Below are positions 36,903-45,561 of a DNA stretch of 64,000 bases, one piece after another. Both the position numbers and the translations under genes were made by a program. This stretch comes from Clostridium sp. (GTDB lineage Bacteria; Bacillota; Clostridia; Clostridiales; Clostridiaceae): positions 60,564 to 124,563 of the forward strand of contig NZ_JAGHFX010000097.1 in assembly GCF_017888565.1 (NCBI RefSeq), written 5' to 3'. A model generated the notes under the pieces. It saw only the letters and a list, made by a program, of their open reading frames with translations, was not told the origin of the DNA and made no database searches. Numbering within the stretch: the first letter of the stretch is position 1; each line of letters opens with the position of its first letter.

Positions 36903-38051
36903 ATGCACGTTATGTTTATACCATCATGGTATCATAATAAAAGAAACCCCGTGCATGGAAGTTTTTTTAAAGAACAAGCAATAGCACTTAAGGAACGTGG
37001 AATAAAAATTACTATTGCTTATAATGAAGTTTGGCCATTAACATTAGCTTTTAAGATAAAAGAAAAAATAGGATTAAATTATGATATTGAAGAAGGATTA
37101 AAAACATACCGATATAAAAATTTTAATTATCTTCCTAAGAATCCTATGATGTTTAAAGTATTTAATAGAAGATTAGAAAAGTTATACAAGGAAATAGTAA
37201 AAAGAGAAGGAGAAGTAGATTTAATACATTGTCAATCTTCATTTTGGGCTGGAATAAGTGCTAATTATATTTCAAAAAAGTATAGTATACCAATAATAAT
37301 AACTGAACATTCTTCTTTGGAGAAAGCAGTGTATATAAAAGAAAGTTATAAACCTTTAATAAAAGAATCTTATTTAGAAGCAGATGAATTAATAGCTGTG
37401 GGCAATGGATTAAAGAAAGAAATATCAAAATTTTGTGGAAGAAAAGATATAAAGGTGATACATAACTTAATACCAATGGAGAATTTCTATATAAGTAAAA
37501 ATAAAAATAAGAATTTTACCTTCTTTTCTTTAGCATTTTTGGAAGGTGAAAAAGGAATGGATACCCTTATAAGATCATATGCTAAATACTTCAAGGGAAC
37601 TGATTCTAGACTCTTAATAGGTGGGGATGGAAGTCAAAAAGATTTTTTTGTTAAACTATGTGAGGAGTTGAAAATAAAAAGTCAAGTAGAATTTTTGGGT
37701 GCTCTGTCTAGGAAAGAAGTTTCACATTATATGAGTATATGTGATTCTTTTGTATTAGCCTCAAGATATGAAACTTTTGGAGTTGTTTATATTGAAGCTT
37801 TAGCATCAGGAAAACCTGTAATAGGAACTTATAATGGTGGTGCTGAGGATATTATAAATTCTAAAAATGGATTGATTGTTAAAGTTGATGATGTTGATGA
37901 ATTAGGGAATGCAATGAAATATATAATGGAAAATATTAATTTTTATAATGCAGAAGATATAAGGAGAGATTGTATTGTAAAATTCTCTAAAGAAAAAATA
38001 ACAAATGAAATACTAGAGATTTATGATATAGTATTAGATAAGAGAGGTTAA
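36903..38051 (+). CDS. Glycosyltransferase family 4
   Basis: A 382-aa GT-B enzyme starting MHVMFIPSWYHNKRNPVHGSFF, typical of GT4 enzymes in polysaccharide clusters. The C-terminal half shows LIGGDGSQK and the EX7E motif in ASRYETFGVVYIEALASGKPV, followed by GGAEDII. It follows the previous glycosyltransferase by 2 bp. It probably adds a sugar to the same envelope glycan. Confidence 0.9.
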   Translation: MHVMFIPSWYHNKRNPVHGSFFKEQAIALKERGIKITIAYNEVWPLTLAFKIKEKIGLNYDIEEGLKTYRYKNFNYLPKNPMMFKVFNRRLEKLYKEIVKREGEVDLIHCQSSFWAGISANYISKKYSIPIIITEHSSLEKAVYIKESYKPLIKESYLEADELIAVGNGLKKEISKFCGRKDIKVIHNLIPMENFYISKNKNKNFTFFSLAFLEGEKGMDTLIRSYAKYFKGTDSRLLIGGDGSQKDFFVKLCEELKIKSQVEFLGALSRKEVSHYMSICDSFVLASRYETFGVVYIEALASGKPVIGTYNGGAEDIINSKNGLIVKVDDVDELGNAMKYIMENINFYNAEDIRRDCIVKFSKEKITNEILEIYDIVLDKRG

Positions 38052-38053
38052 TT

Positions 38054-38707
38054 ATGTTATTTAAAGATTATAGTATAGATGAATTTATATCGGAACTATC
38101 TTCAGATGCGCCTTCTCCAGGAGGTGGAAGTACTGCAGCGTTAGTAGCAGCTTTATCTAGCAGTTTAAATTCTATGGTTTATTCATTAACAATAGGTAAA
38201 AAAGTCTTTGAAAAACTAGGTGATAATGAAAAAAATAAGATGATTAAACTACAAGAAGAAACTAAAGAGTTTACTAAGAAAGTTCAAAATTTCATGGAAC
38301 AAGATAGAGATGATTTTTTAAGGTTAATGGATAGCTATAAATTACCTAAGGATAATGAAGAAGATATTATTATGAGGAAAGAAAAAATTGAAGAAAATAC
38401 CATGAAGGCAATGGAAACACCGCTATCATTGGCAGAAGAATGTATTAAGTTTTATGATAATATTGAATTTGCAATTAAATATGGTAATAAAAATTTGATT
38501 TCTGATGCTGGTGTTGCAACTGTTTTATTACATTCAGCAATAGAAAGTTCAATAATTAATGTAAAAGTTAATTTAAATTTCTTAAGAGAAGAAGAGATTT
38601 GCGTGGAAATAGAAAATAAATGTAAGAGTATACTTAATATTTCTTATGTTAAAAAGTGCAACTTAATGAATGAAGTTGAAAATATAATATACCCTAAAAA
38701 AATATAG
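38054..38707 (+). CDS. Cyclodeaminase/cyclohydrolase family protein (FchA-like)
   Basis: A 217-aa helical protein with the family start DYSIDEFISELSSDAPSPGGGSTAA, where the PGGG loop binds folate in formiminotransferase-cyclodeaminase and methenyl-THF cyclohydrolase FchA. It could act in one-carbon metabolism. Its position at the end of a glycosyltransferase operon, 2 bp after the previous gene, is unusual and may be fortuitous. The stop codon lies inside the shared terminator. Confidence 0.85.
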   Translation: MLFKDYSIDEFISELSSDAPSPGGGSTAALVAALSSSLNSMVYSLTIGKKVFEKLGDNEKNKMIKLQEETKEFTKKVQNFMEQDRDDFLRLMDSYKLPKDNEEDIIMRKEKIEENTMKAMETPLSLAEECIKFYDNIEFAIKYGNKNLISDAGVATVLLHSAIESSIINVKVNLNFLREEEICVEIENKCKSILNISYVKKCNLMNEVENIIYPKKI

Positions 38708-38737
38708 TCTCAAAAGAGACTATATTTTTTTAGGGTA
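38690..38737. terminator. Bidirectional terminator between fchA-like gene and pdaA-like gene
   Basis: A perfect inverted repeat of 22-bp arms (38690-38711 and 38716-38737) with an AAAA loop. The core is ATATAGTCTC/GAGACTATAT flanked by A7 and T7 tracts and CCCT/AGGG. Both converging genes have their stop codons inside it (38705-38707 plus; 38730-38732 minus). Confidence 0.95.
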
Positions 38738-39512
38738 ATTCATTTAAGGATCTAAATTCATATCCTTGAGCTTTAAGTTCTTGAATTACAGTTTTTAATA
38801 TTTTTGTATTTGTATCAGATACTGAATGTAATAACATTATAGAACCTGGATGAGCACCATTTACTATCTTTTTTATTGCCGCAGATTCTTCGGGTTGGTT
38901 ATCAACAAGCCAATCCTTATACGCAAAACTCCAAAAAATTGTTTTATATCCCAAATCTTGAGTTTTCTTTAAAGAATTTTTAGAGTATTTACCCATTGGA
39001 GGTCTAAAGAATTTAGGCATGTCTTGTGATGTCAATGCTTTAAATTCTTCTTCTACTTCAGTGAATTCTTTTTTGAATTTTTCATTATCTAAAATACTAG
39101 CCATAGATGGATGATGAGATGTGTGGTTACAAACTAAATGTCCTTCATCTACCATTCTTTTAACTATTTCTGGTTGCTCTTTTATATAAGGTTTAACTAC
39201 AAAAAATGCAGCAGGTACTTGTTCATCTTTTAAAATATCTAAAATTTTTGGAGTATTACCATTTTCATAACCCTCATCAAAAGTTAAATATAATACTTTT
39301 GAATTTGTATCACCTACATAATAGGCTCCAAGATCACTAAAGAAGTCAATTGACTCTTTTGGGGATTCTGGAGTTTTACCTTTTTCTCTGTTTACAAAAT
39401 ACCAATTTAGCTCTAAGTCATCAGAGGCTAGGGCGTTTACAGGTATAAAAGAAGAGGGAATGATAAAAATTAAAGAGAGTAGAAAAGTAGCAAAAATATT
39501 TATTTTTTTCAT
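38730..39512 (-). CDS. Polysaccharide deacetylase, PdaA-type (spore cortex delta-lactam)
   Basis: A 260-aa exported protein: signal peptide (about residues 1-29, ending VNALA), then a NodB domain with TFDEGYENG (catalytic Asp79), NHTSHH (His130 and His133/134 for metal) and FFRPPMGKYS. The FDEGYENG form is characteristic of PdaA, which deacetylates muramic acid on the way to muramic delta-lactam in spore cortex. Expression in the forespore is expected from the family. The gene is alone on the minus strand. Confidence 0.88.
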   Translation of the reverse strand: MKKINIFATFLLSLIFIIPSSFIPVNALASDDLELNWYFVNREKGKTPESPKESIDFFSDLGAYYVGDTNSKVLYLTFDEGYENGNTPKILDILKDEQVPAAFFVVKPYIKEQPEIVKRMVDEGHLVCNHTSHHPSMASILDNEKFKKEFTEVEEEFKALTSQDMPKFFRPPMGKYSKNSLKKTQDLGYKTIFWSFAYKDWLVDNQPEESAAIKKIVNGAHPGSIMLLHSVSDTNTKILKTVIQELKAQGYEFRSLNELP

Positions 39513-39757
39513 TAGCTCACCACCTTTTATAAATAATATCTATTTTTATAAGTTGTTTATAAAAAATAACATTTTTAACTACAACTTATATAAGTTATTT
39601 TTATCTAAAATAATTCTTTTACACATAGAAATACAATGTATAAATGCTATTAATTGCCGATTATAAATATTTTAGTTAATAATATACATAATTAACGTTA
39701 TTTAAAAGAATTTTGGATAGATAATAATATTTAATGAAGAAGTGGAAGAATGATGAT

Positions 39758-39774
39758 ATTTTGCTAAGCAAAAT
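39758..39774. repeat. Degenerate copy of the GCGAAGC-type palindrome
   Basis: ATTTTGCTAAGCAAAAT differs from the copies near 33.1 kb by one base in the loop (GCTAAGC for GCGAAGC). It is preceded by GAAGTGGAAGAATGATG, reminiscent of the AGTGAA units flanking the other copies. Confidence 0.6.
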
Positions 39775-39937
39775 TCAAAATTAAATTTATGAACTCATAT
39801 ATAATTTAAAAATTCATTGAGTTTTTTATTTTTTCATTTTTAGTTATTAATTCTTAAATTTATTTATAAACTATCTAATACTAGAAATTATTTTAATTTT
39901 TTATTAACCTATAAATTTTCATTATAACTTATAAATG

Positions 39938-39966
39938 TTGAAATAATTAATATTGTAGAGTATAAT
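39938..39966 (+). promoter_or_regulatory. Sigma-A promoter of ychF
   Basis: TTGAAA (39938-39943), a 17-bp spacer and TATAAT (39961-39966), about 40 bp before the start codon. Confidence 0.88.
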
Positions 39967-40006
39967 TTTAAGGATATGATTTAAGAGAAGAAAGGAATGT
40001 ACATAG

Positions 40007-41104
40007 ATGAATTTAGGAATAGTTGGTTTACCAAACGTAGGTAAAAGTACTTTATTTAATGCAATTACAAAAGCTGGAGCAGAGTCAGCAAACTATCCTT
40101 TTTGTACTATAGAACCAAATGTTGGAGTAGTTAGTGTACCAGATAAAAGATTAGATGTTCTAGAAAAAATGTATAATACTAAGAAAAAAGTTTATACTGC
40201 AGTTGAATTTTATGATATAGCAGGACTTGTTAAAGGTGCTTCTAAAGGTGAAGGATTAGGAAATAAGTTTTTATCTCATATAAGAGAAGTTTCTGCAATA
40301 GTTCATGTTGTAAGATGTTTTGATGATGGAAATGTTGTGCACGTTGAAGGGTCAGTTGATCCAATAAGAGATATAGAAACTATAAACTTAGAGCTTATAT
40401 TTGCTGATTTAGAAGTATTAGAAAGAAGAATGGAAAGATCAATCAAACAAGTTAGATCTGGAGATAAAAAAGCTAAGGAAGAATATGCTTTAATGGAAAA
40501 AGTTAAGGCTCACTTAGAAAAAAACTTGCCTATAAGAACATTAGAAGTAACAGAAGAGGAAGAAGAGTTAATAAGAGGATTATTCTTAATAACTTCAAAA
40601 CCAGTTCTTTATGCATGTAACATATCAGAAGACGATATGATGGAAGGTAATACAAATAATGAGTATGTTCAAAAGGTAAGAACACATGCAGAAAGTGAAA
40701 ACTCTGAAGTTGTTGTTGTTTGTGCTAAATTAGAAGAAGAACTATCAGGTTTAGAAGAAGAAGAAAAACAAGAAATGTTAAGTGAATATGGATTAACAGA
40801 ATCAGGGTTAGATAAGCTTATAAGAGCTAGTTATAAATTGTTAGGTTTAATAAGCTATTTAACAGCAGGAGTTCAAGAAGTAAGAGCTTGGACTATAAAA
40901 GAGGGGACAAAAGCACCACAAGCAGCTGGTAAGATACATTCAGATATAGAAAGAGGATTTATTAGAGCAGAAATAGTATCATATAATGATTTAGTAGAAT
41001 GTGGTTCAGAAGCAGCAGCTAAGGAAAAGGGACTTTACAGATTAGAAGGTAAAGAATATGTTATGAAAGATGGAGATGTAGTAAACTTTAGATTTAATGT
41101 ATAA
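40007..41104 (+). CDS. ychF: Redox-regulated ATPase/GTPase YchF
   Basis: A 365-aa Obg-family P-loop protein that prefers ATP and binds ribosomes. G1 is GLPNVGKST (residues 6-14), G3 DIAGLVKGAS, and the C-terminal TGS-like domain runs from GVQEVRAWTIKEGTKAPQAA to the end with FIRAEIVSYNDL and YVMKDGDVVNFRFNV. Length is standard. Monocistronic, between its own promoter and terminator. Confidence 0.97.
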   Translation: MNLGIVGLPNVGKSTLFNAITKAGAESANYPFCTIEPNVGVVSVPDKRLDVLEKMYNTKKKVYTAVEFYDIAGLVKGASKGEGLGNKFLSHIREVSAIVHVVRCFDDGNVVHVEGSVDPIRDIETINLELIFADLEVLERRMERSIKQVRSGDKKAKEEYALMEKVKAHLEKNLPIRTLEVTEEEEELIRGLFLITSKPVLYACNISEDDMMEGNTNNEYVQKVRTHAESENSEVVVVCAKLEEELSGLEEEEKQEMLSEYGLTESGLDKLIRASYKLLGLISYLTAGVQEVRAWTIKEGTKAPQAAGKIHSDIERGFIRAEIVSYNDLVECGSEAAAKEKGLYRLEGKEYVMKDGDVVNFRFNV

Positions 41105-41114
41105 CTACTTCTTT

Positions 41115-41150
41115 AAAAAGGCTGATTTTTAATCAGCCTTTTTATTTTTT
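41115..41150 (+). terminator. Terminator after ychF
   Basis: AAAAAGGCTGATT (41115-41127) pairs with AATCAGCCTTTTT (41131-41143), then ATTTTTT. Confidence 0.92.
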
Positions 41151-41260
41151 GAAATTAATAATTACAAATTTTATAACTTTATATTAATTATGTAAAATAA
41201 ATTCTTAAAAAATCAAATAATCCTTGAAGAATTAGTTGAAATTCTATAAAATAATACTAT

Positions 41261-41287
41261 AGAGTGGTTGAAAGTGGTTGAAAGTGG
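41261..41287 (+). promoter_or_regulatory. MraZ operator: three 10-bp-spaced AAGTGG repeats
   Basis: AGAGTGG-TTG-AAAGTGG-TTG-AAAGTGG, GTGG boxes 10 bp apart, 40 bp before mraZ. MraZ binds such direct repeats upstream of its own operon; the AAAGTGG-N3 form matches what is described for mycoplasmas. A -35-like TTGAAA at 41236 and a -10-like TATAGA (41258-41263) overlap the first repeat. Confidence 0.8.
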
Positions 41288-41327
41288 AGCAGATATATTA
41301 TTATATTGTTATGAGGTAGGAGTAAAG

Positions 41328-41756
41328 ATGTTTATAGGAGAATATCAACATGCAATAGATGCTAAAAATCGAATGATAGTCCCTGTAAAACTAAGAGAGG
41401 GGTTAGGTAATAATTTTGTTATTACTAAAGGCTTGGATGGATGTCTTTACGCGTATCCAATGGAAGAATGGAGAGCTCTAGAAGTTAAATTGAAATCTTT
41501 ACCACTTACAAATAAGGATGCAAGAGCATTTGTTAGATTCTTTTTTTCAGGAGCCTGCGAAATTGAAGTTGATAAACAAGGAAGAGGGTTAATTCCTCAG
41601 AATTTAAAGGAATATGCATGTATAGAAAAGGAAATAGTAAGTATAGGAGTATTAACTAGAGTTGAAATTTGGAGTAAGGAAAAATGGAAAGAATATAATG
41701 AATCAGATATAGATTTTGATTCTATTGCTGAAAAAATGAGCGATTTAGGAATATAA
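41328..41756 (+). CDS. mraZ: Transcriptional regulator MraZ
   Basis: A 143-aa double SpoVT/AbrB-fold DNA-binding protein, start [19 protein letters not shown], with the repeated DxKGR-type motif appearing as DAKNRMIVP and DKQGRGLIP. MraZ regulates the dcw operon. I chose ATG 41328 because it gives the canonical N-terminus and length and follows TAGGAGT; the longer frame from 41268 would begin inside the operator repeats. rsmH follows after 11 bp. Confidence 0.96.
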   Translation: MFIGEYQHAIDAKNRMIVPVKLREGLGNNFVITKGLDGCLYAYPMEEWRALEVKLKSLPLTNKDARAFVRFFFSGACEIEVDKQGRGLIPQNLKEYACIEKEIVSIGVLTRVEIWSKEKWKEYNESDIDFDSIAEKMSDLGI

Positions 41757-41767
41757 GGAGTAATATT

Positions 41768-42700
41768 ATGGAATTTAAGCATGTATCGGTACTTTTAAAT
41801 GAGTGCATAGAGGGATTAAATATTAAAGAAGATGGAATATATGTTGATGGAACACTTGGAGGAGGCGGGCATTCTTTAGAAATCCTAAAGAGTTTATCAA
41901 AAGATGGAACTTTGATAGGAGTAGATCAAGATAAAGATGCACTTAAAGCAGCTGGTGAAAGGTTACAAGATTTTGAAAATGTAAAGTTTATCCATAGTAA
42001 TTTTTATAATATTGATTCAATTTTAAATAACTTAGAAATTGAAAAAATAGATGGAATGCTTATGGATCTTGGTGTGTCATCTTATCAACTAGATGAGGGT
42101 GATAGAGGATTTAGCTATATGCAAGACGCACCTTTAGATATGAGAATGAATAGAGAAAACTCTTTGTCTGCATATGAAGTTATAAATGAGTATGAAGAGG
42201 AAGAAATTTATAGAATAATTAGAGATTATGGTGAAGAAAAGTTTGCTAAAAGAATTGCAAGATTTATAGTAGAAAACAGAGAAAATAAACCAATAGAAAC
42301 TACTTTAGAATTAGTAGAAATAATAAAAGCTGCTATACCTGCTAAGGCTAGAAGAGAAGGACCACATCCAGCAAAAAGAACTTTTCAAGCTATTAGAATA
42401 GAGGTAAATAGCGAATTATCTATATTAAATAAGGCAATTGAAGATGGTGTAAATAGATTAAATAAAGGTGGAAGAATGGCTATAATAACTTTCCATTCTT
42501 TGGAGGATAGAATAGTTAAGATTAAATTTAAGGAATTAGCAACATCGTGCACTTGCCCAAAAGAATTTCCAATTTGTGTTTGTGGTGGCAAAGCGAAAGT
42601 TAAGTTAATTAGTAGAAAGGCTATTGAACCATCGAAAGAAGAAGTAGAAGAAAATCCAAGAAGTAGAAGTGCTAAATTAAGGGTTATAGAGAGAATTTAA
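41768..42700 (+). CDS. rsmH: 16S rRNA (cytosine-1402-N4)-methyltransferase RsmH
   Basis: A 310-aa SAM methyltransferase (MraW) with [12 protein letters not shown] (motif I), [15 protein letters not shown], the cluster [17 protein letters not shown] and [15 protein letters not shown], and [12 protein letters not shown] near the C-terminus. It methylates C1402 in the P site of 16S rRNA. Second gene of the dcw cluster. Confidence 0.97.
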   Translation: MEFKHVSVLLNECIEGLNIKEDGIYVDGTLGGGGHSLEILKSLSKDGTLIGVDQDKDALKAAGERLQDFENVKFIHSNFYNIDSILNNLEIEKIDGMLMDLGVSSYQLDEGDRGFSYMQDAPLDMRMNRENSLSAYEVINEYEEEEIYRIIRDYGEEKFAKRIARFIVENRENKPIETTLELVEIIKAAIPAKARREGPHPAKRTFQAIRIEVNSELSILNKAIEDGVNRLNKGGRMAIITFHSLEDRIVKIKFKELATSCTCPKEFPICVCGGKAKVKLISRKAIEPSKEEVEENPRSRSAKLRVIERI

Positions 42701-42736
42701 AAAAAGTTAAGTAAAATGTATGGGGGATGTAATAAA

Positions 42737-43174
42737 ATGGTTGAGAGAGAATATGATTATATAAGGGGTAATACAGTATTAACTCCAAAGAGAAAATATA
42801 ATGAGATAGACAAGAGAATAGAAAGAGAAAAGCAAGAAAGAAGACAAAGAGAACTACAAAGAAAAGAAAAGGCAGCAAAAAAGGCTACTGTAAAAAGTAT
42901 ATTACAAGTATCTTGTATTGCTTTAATTTTAGGTGTTAGCACTATTGCAAGAGATGGTAAGGTTTATAGAATGCAAAATGATCTTTCAAAAGTAAAAAGT
43001 GAAATAAAGACTGTTACTGCAGAAGGAGAAGCATTAAGAGTAAACTTATTAAGATATTCATCACTAGCAGATATAAAGGATGTAGCTAATAAATCTGGAA
43101 TGAAAATTCCGGATAAAAATGATTCAGTAGAAGTAGATTTAACTAAAAACTTTTTTGCTAACTTAGGGGAATAA
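42737..43174 (+). CDS. ftsL: FtsL-like cell division protein
   Basis: A 145-aa single-pass membrane protein: basic, charged cytoplasmic N-terminus (about 55 residues), one membrane helix (SILQVSCIALILGVSTIA), then a coiled coil (QNDLSKVKSEIKTVTAEGEALR) outside. Sequence is poorly conserved in this family; identity rests on topology, size and position between rsmH and the division PBP. It would hold together the FtsQ/DivIB-FtsB/DivIC complex. ATG 42737 follows a GGGGGATG site. Confidence 0.8.
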   Translation: MVEREYDYIRGNTVLTPKRKYNEIDKRIEREKQERRQRELQRKEKAAKKATVKSILQVSCIALILGVSTIARDGKVYRMQNDLSKVKSEIKTVTAEGEALRVNLLRYSSLADIKDVANKSGMKIPDKNDSVEVDLTKNFFANLGE

Positions 43175-43209
43175 ACATAAGTTATAGAATAGTACACTTG
43201 CCAAGATAA

Positions 43210-43230
43210 AGAGTGTTAAGTTTACACTCT
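43210..43230 (+). other. Hairpin between ftsL and the PBP gene
   Basis: AGAGTGT (43210-43216) pairs with ACACTCT (43224-43230). There is no T-run, so it is not an obvious terminator; it could be a processing or stability element in the 90-bp gap. Confidence 0.4.
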
Positions 43231-43264
43231 ACATGTTATTAAAAAATTACATGGAGGCATTGAT

Positions 43265-45460
43265 GTGAATAAGAAGAATTATAGAGATAAAGCGCTAATG
43301 AAAAAAAGAATATCATTAGCGCTTACCGCATTAACGTGTTTATTTTCTCTTTTAATAATAAGACTGTCCTACATAATGATAGTTAAAAGAGGAGAGTACT
43401 CAGCAAGAGCTGAAGAACAGTGGACAAGTGAAGTTAGAATTGATGCAAGAAGAGGAAGGATACTTGATAGAAATGGAGTAGAACTTGCAGTATCTGCAAA
43501 TGTTTATAGAGTAGATTTTGACTTAAACTCGATAAGGTCACATTTAAGGAAAGAAAATTTAACTAATGATTCAATAGCTCCTAAAATAGCAGAAGCGTTA
43601 GAAATGGATGTAGAAAAAGTTCTTAAAAAGCTAAATACAAAGCTTCCAAGTGGAGCAGATGCAGGTGCAGCAACGTTAGTCAGGAGAATTGAAAAAGAAC
43701 AGGCAGATAAAGTTAAAGATTTAAACATACCTGGAGTGATTGTATCTCCAGATACAAAAAGATATTATCCAAATGGAAACTTTTTAGCTCATGTTTTAGG
43801 TAGTACTAATATTGATGGGCAAGGTTTAACTGGAGTAGAGTTACAATATAATGATTATTTATCAGGTACTCCAGGACTTCGTATTTCAGAATTAGATAAA
43901 TATAATGATCAATTACCATATACAATATCTAAATTTACACCTCCAGTAGATGGAAAGGATGTTACATTAACAATAGATGCGAATTTGCAGTCTTTTGCTG
44001 AAAAAATAGCTGAAAAAGGTTATAAAGATAATCAGGCAAAGCAAGTTTCTATAATTATAATGAATCCAAGCAATGGTGAAATATTAGCAATGGTGAATAA
44101 ACCTGATTTTGATCCAAATAGCCCATATGAAGGTGCAGAAGATTACGAAGGTTCAACTACAGGAGAAAAAGTTCAAAAAATGTGGAGAAATCATTTAGTC
44201 AATGATACTTTTGAACCAGGATCAATTTTTAAGGTTGTAACTATGATTGGAAACTTAGAAGAAGGTCTCGTTAAGGAATCAGATACATTTACTTGTAACG
44301 GAAGTTTAAAAATTGGGCCTCATACAATTAAGTGTTGGAAAACATCAGGTCATGGCACACAAATATTACCAGAAATACTTCAAAACTCATGTAACGTTGG
44401 ATTTATGGAAATTGGTAAAAGAATAGGAAAAGAAAAGTTAAATGAGTATATAGCTAAATTAGGCTTTGGTAAAGTTAGTGGAGTTGACTTACCAGGAGAA
44501 GCAAAGGGAATTGTTAAAAAAACAGAAAAGATCAATGAAGCTGATCTTGCGACAATTTCATTTGGTCAAACAAATACTGTAAATGCAATACAATATATGA
44601 CGGCATTTAATAGCATTGTAAATGGTGGAAAGTTAATTCAACCTCATATAATGAAAGAAGTTACTTCTAAAGATGAAAATGGGAATACTGTTGTTGATGA
44701 TACATTTGAACCAAAAATAACAGAAGTTTTAAGTGAAGAAAATACTGCAATTTTAAGAGATTATTTAGAAAGAACAGTTTCATATGGAGGTTCAAGTAAA
44801 GCTTATGTTGAAGGATATCATATTGCGGCTAAAACAGGAACAGCTCAAAAAGTTAATCCAAATGGTGGTGGATATGAATCAGGTAAATATATATCTTCCT
44901 TAGCAGGATTTGCACCAGCTGATAATCCACAGGTTTCGGTATTTATTTCTATAGATGAGCCTGGAACGGGAACTTATTATGCTGGACAAATAGTAGCTCC
45001 ACTTGCAAATGAGTTATTTACAGATATATTTAATTATATGAGTTCAGAAATATCAAAGGATGATATAGATAGTATTGTGAAGGATGTAGTTATTCCTGAA
45101 ATAAGAGGGCTTGAAATAGATGAAGCAAAAAAAATATTAAAAGAATATAATTTAGAGTATAATATTGAAGGAAATGGGTCTATAATAACAAGTGTGAAGC
45201 CTTATCCAGGATACACGGTTAAAGAAAATTCCAAGATTAATATAGACACAGGAGACTCAGAGTCTTATAATAAAAATGTCGTTATGCCTGATTTAAGGGG
45301 GTACTCCTTAGAGTCTGCATCCAAAATTTTAAATGATTTAGGTATAAATTATACATTTGAAGGTGAGGGCGCAATAGTGAAGCAAAGTATTCCAAAGGGT
45401 GAAATGATAACAAAAGGAACAAATGTAAAACTTGTATTAAGCGAAGAATATGGAGATTAA
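43265..45460 (+). CDS. Class B penicillin-binding protein with two PASTA domains (SpoVD/FtsI type)
   Basis: A 731-aa transpeptidase with one N-terminal membrane helix (about residues 17-38), a dimerisation domain (RRGRILDRNG region) and the transpeptidase domain: SxxK as SIFK (Ser320), SxN as SCN (375-377) and KTGT (523-526). Two PASTA domains fill the C-terminus (VVIPEIRGLEIDEAKKIL from about 618 and VVMPDLRGYSLESASKIL). It crosslinks peptidoglycan with FtsW; two PASTA repeats occur in both PBP2b-like and SpoVD-like enzymes, so vegetative versus sporulation role is open. Starts at GTG 43265 after ATGGAGGCA. Confidence 0.93.
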   Translation: MNKKNYRDKALMKKRISLALTALTCLFSLLIIRLSYIMIVKRGEYSARAEEQWTSEVRIDARRGRILDRNGVELAVSANVYRVDFDLNSIRSHLRKENLTNDSIAPKIAEALEMDVEKVLKKLNTKLPSGADAGAATLVRRIEKEQADKVKDLNIPGVIVSPDTKRYYPNGNFLAHVLGSTNIDGQGLTGVELQYNDYLSGTPGLRISELDKYNDQLPYTISKFTPPVDGKDVTLTIDANLQSFAEKIAEKGYKDNQAKQVSIIIMNPSNGEILAMVNKPDFDPNSPYEGAEDYEGSTTGEKVQKMWRNHLVNDTFEPGSIFKVVTMIGNLEEGLVKESDTFTCNGSLKIGPHTIKCWKTSGHGTQILPEILQNSCNVGFMEIGKRIGKEKLNEYIAKLGFGKVSGVDLPGEAKGIVKKTEKINEADLATISFGQTNTVNAIQYMTAFNSIVNGGKLIQPHIMKEVTSKDENGNTVVDDTFEPKITEVLSEENTAILRDYLERTVSYGGSSKAYVEGYHIAAKTGTAQKVNPNGGGYESGKYISSLAGFAPADNPQVSVFISIDEPGTGTYYAGQIVAPLANELFTDIFNYMSSEISKDDIDSIVKDVVIPEIRGLEIDEAKKILKEYNLEYNIEGNGSIITSVKPYPGYTVKENSKINIDTGDSESYNKNVVMPDLRGYSLESASKILNDLGINYTFEGEGAIVKQSIPKGEMITKGTNVKLVLSEEYGD

Positions 45461-45479
45461 TTTAGAATATCCCTTTACA

Positions 45480-45512
45480 TTAGCATGTGGGACACTCACA
45501 TGCTAAATTTTT
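45480..45512 (+). terminator. Hairpin with T-run between the PBP gene and murE
   Basis: TTAGCATGTG (45480-45489), 7-base loop, CACATGCTAA (45497-45506), then ATTTTTA. It would attenuate read-through into murE. Confidence 0.75.
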
Positions 45513-45561
45513 ATACAAAAGACATAGGGAGTTCTTTTTAGAATATTAAGGAGATGGTGAA

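Larger units (their letters stand above)
39513..40006. other. 494-bp intergenic region between divergent pdaA-like gene and ychF
   Basis: AT-rich. It holds a degenerate repeat copy (39758-39774), a weak hairpin AACTCA/TGAGTT (39792-39823) followed by a T-run, and the ychF promoter near its right end. No gene was found. Confidence 0.6.

Noticed and set aside
41268..41327. Upstream start for mraZ
   Set aside because: It would add 20 residues encoded by operator repeats and lacks a ribosome-binding site; the ATG at 41328 gives the canonical N-terminus.
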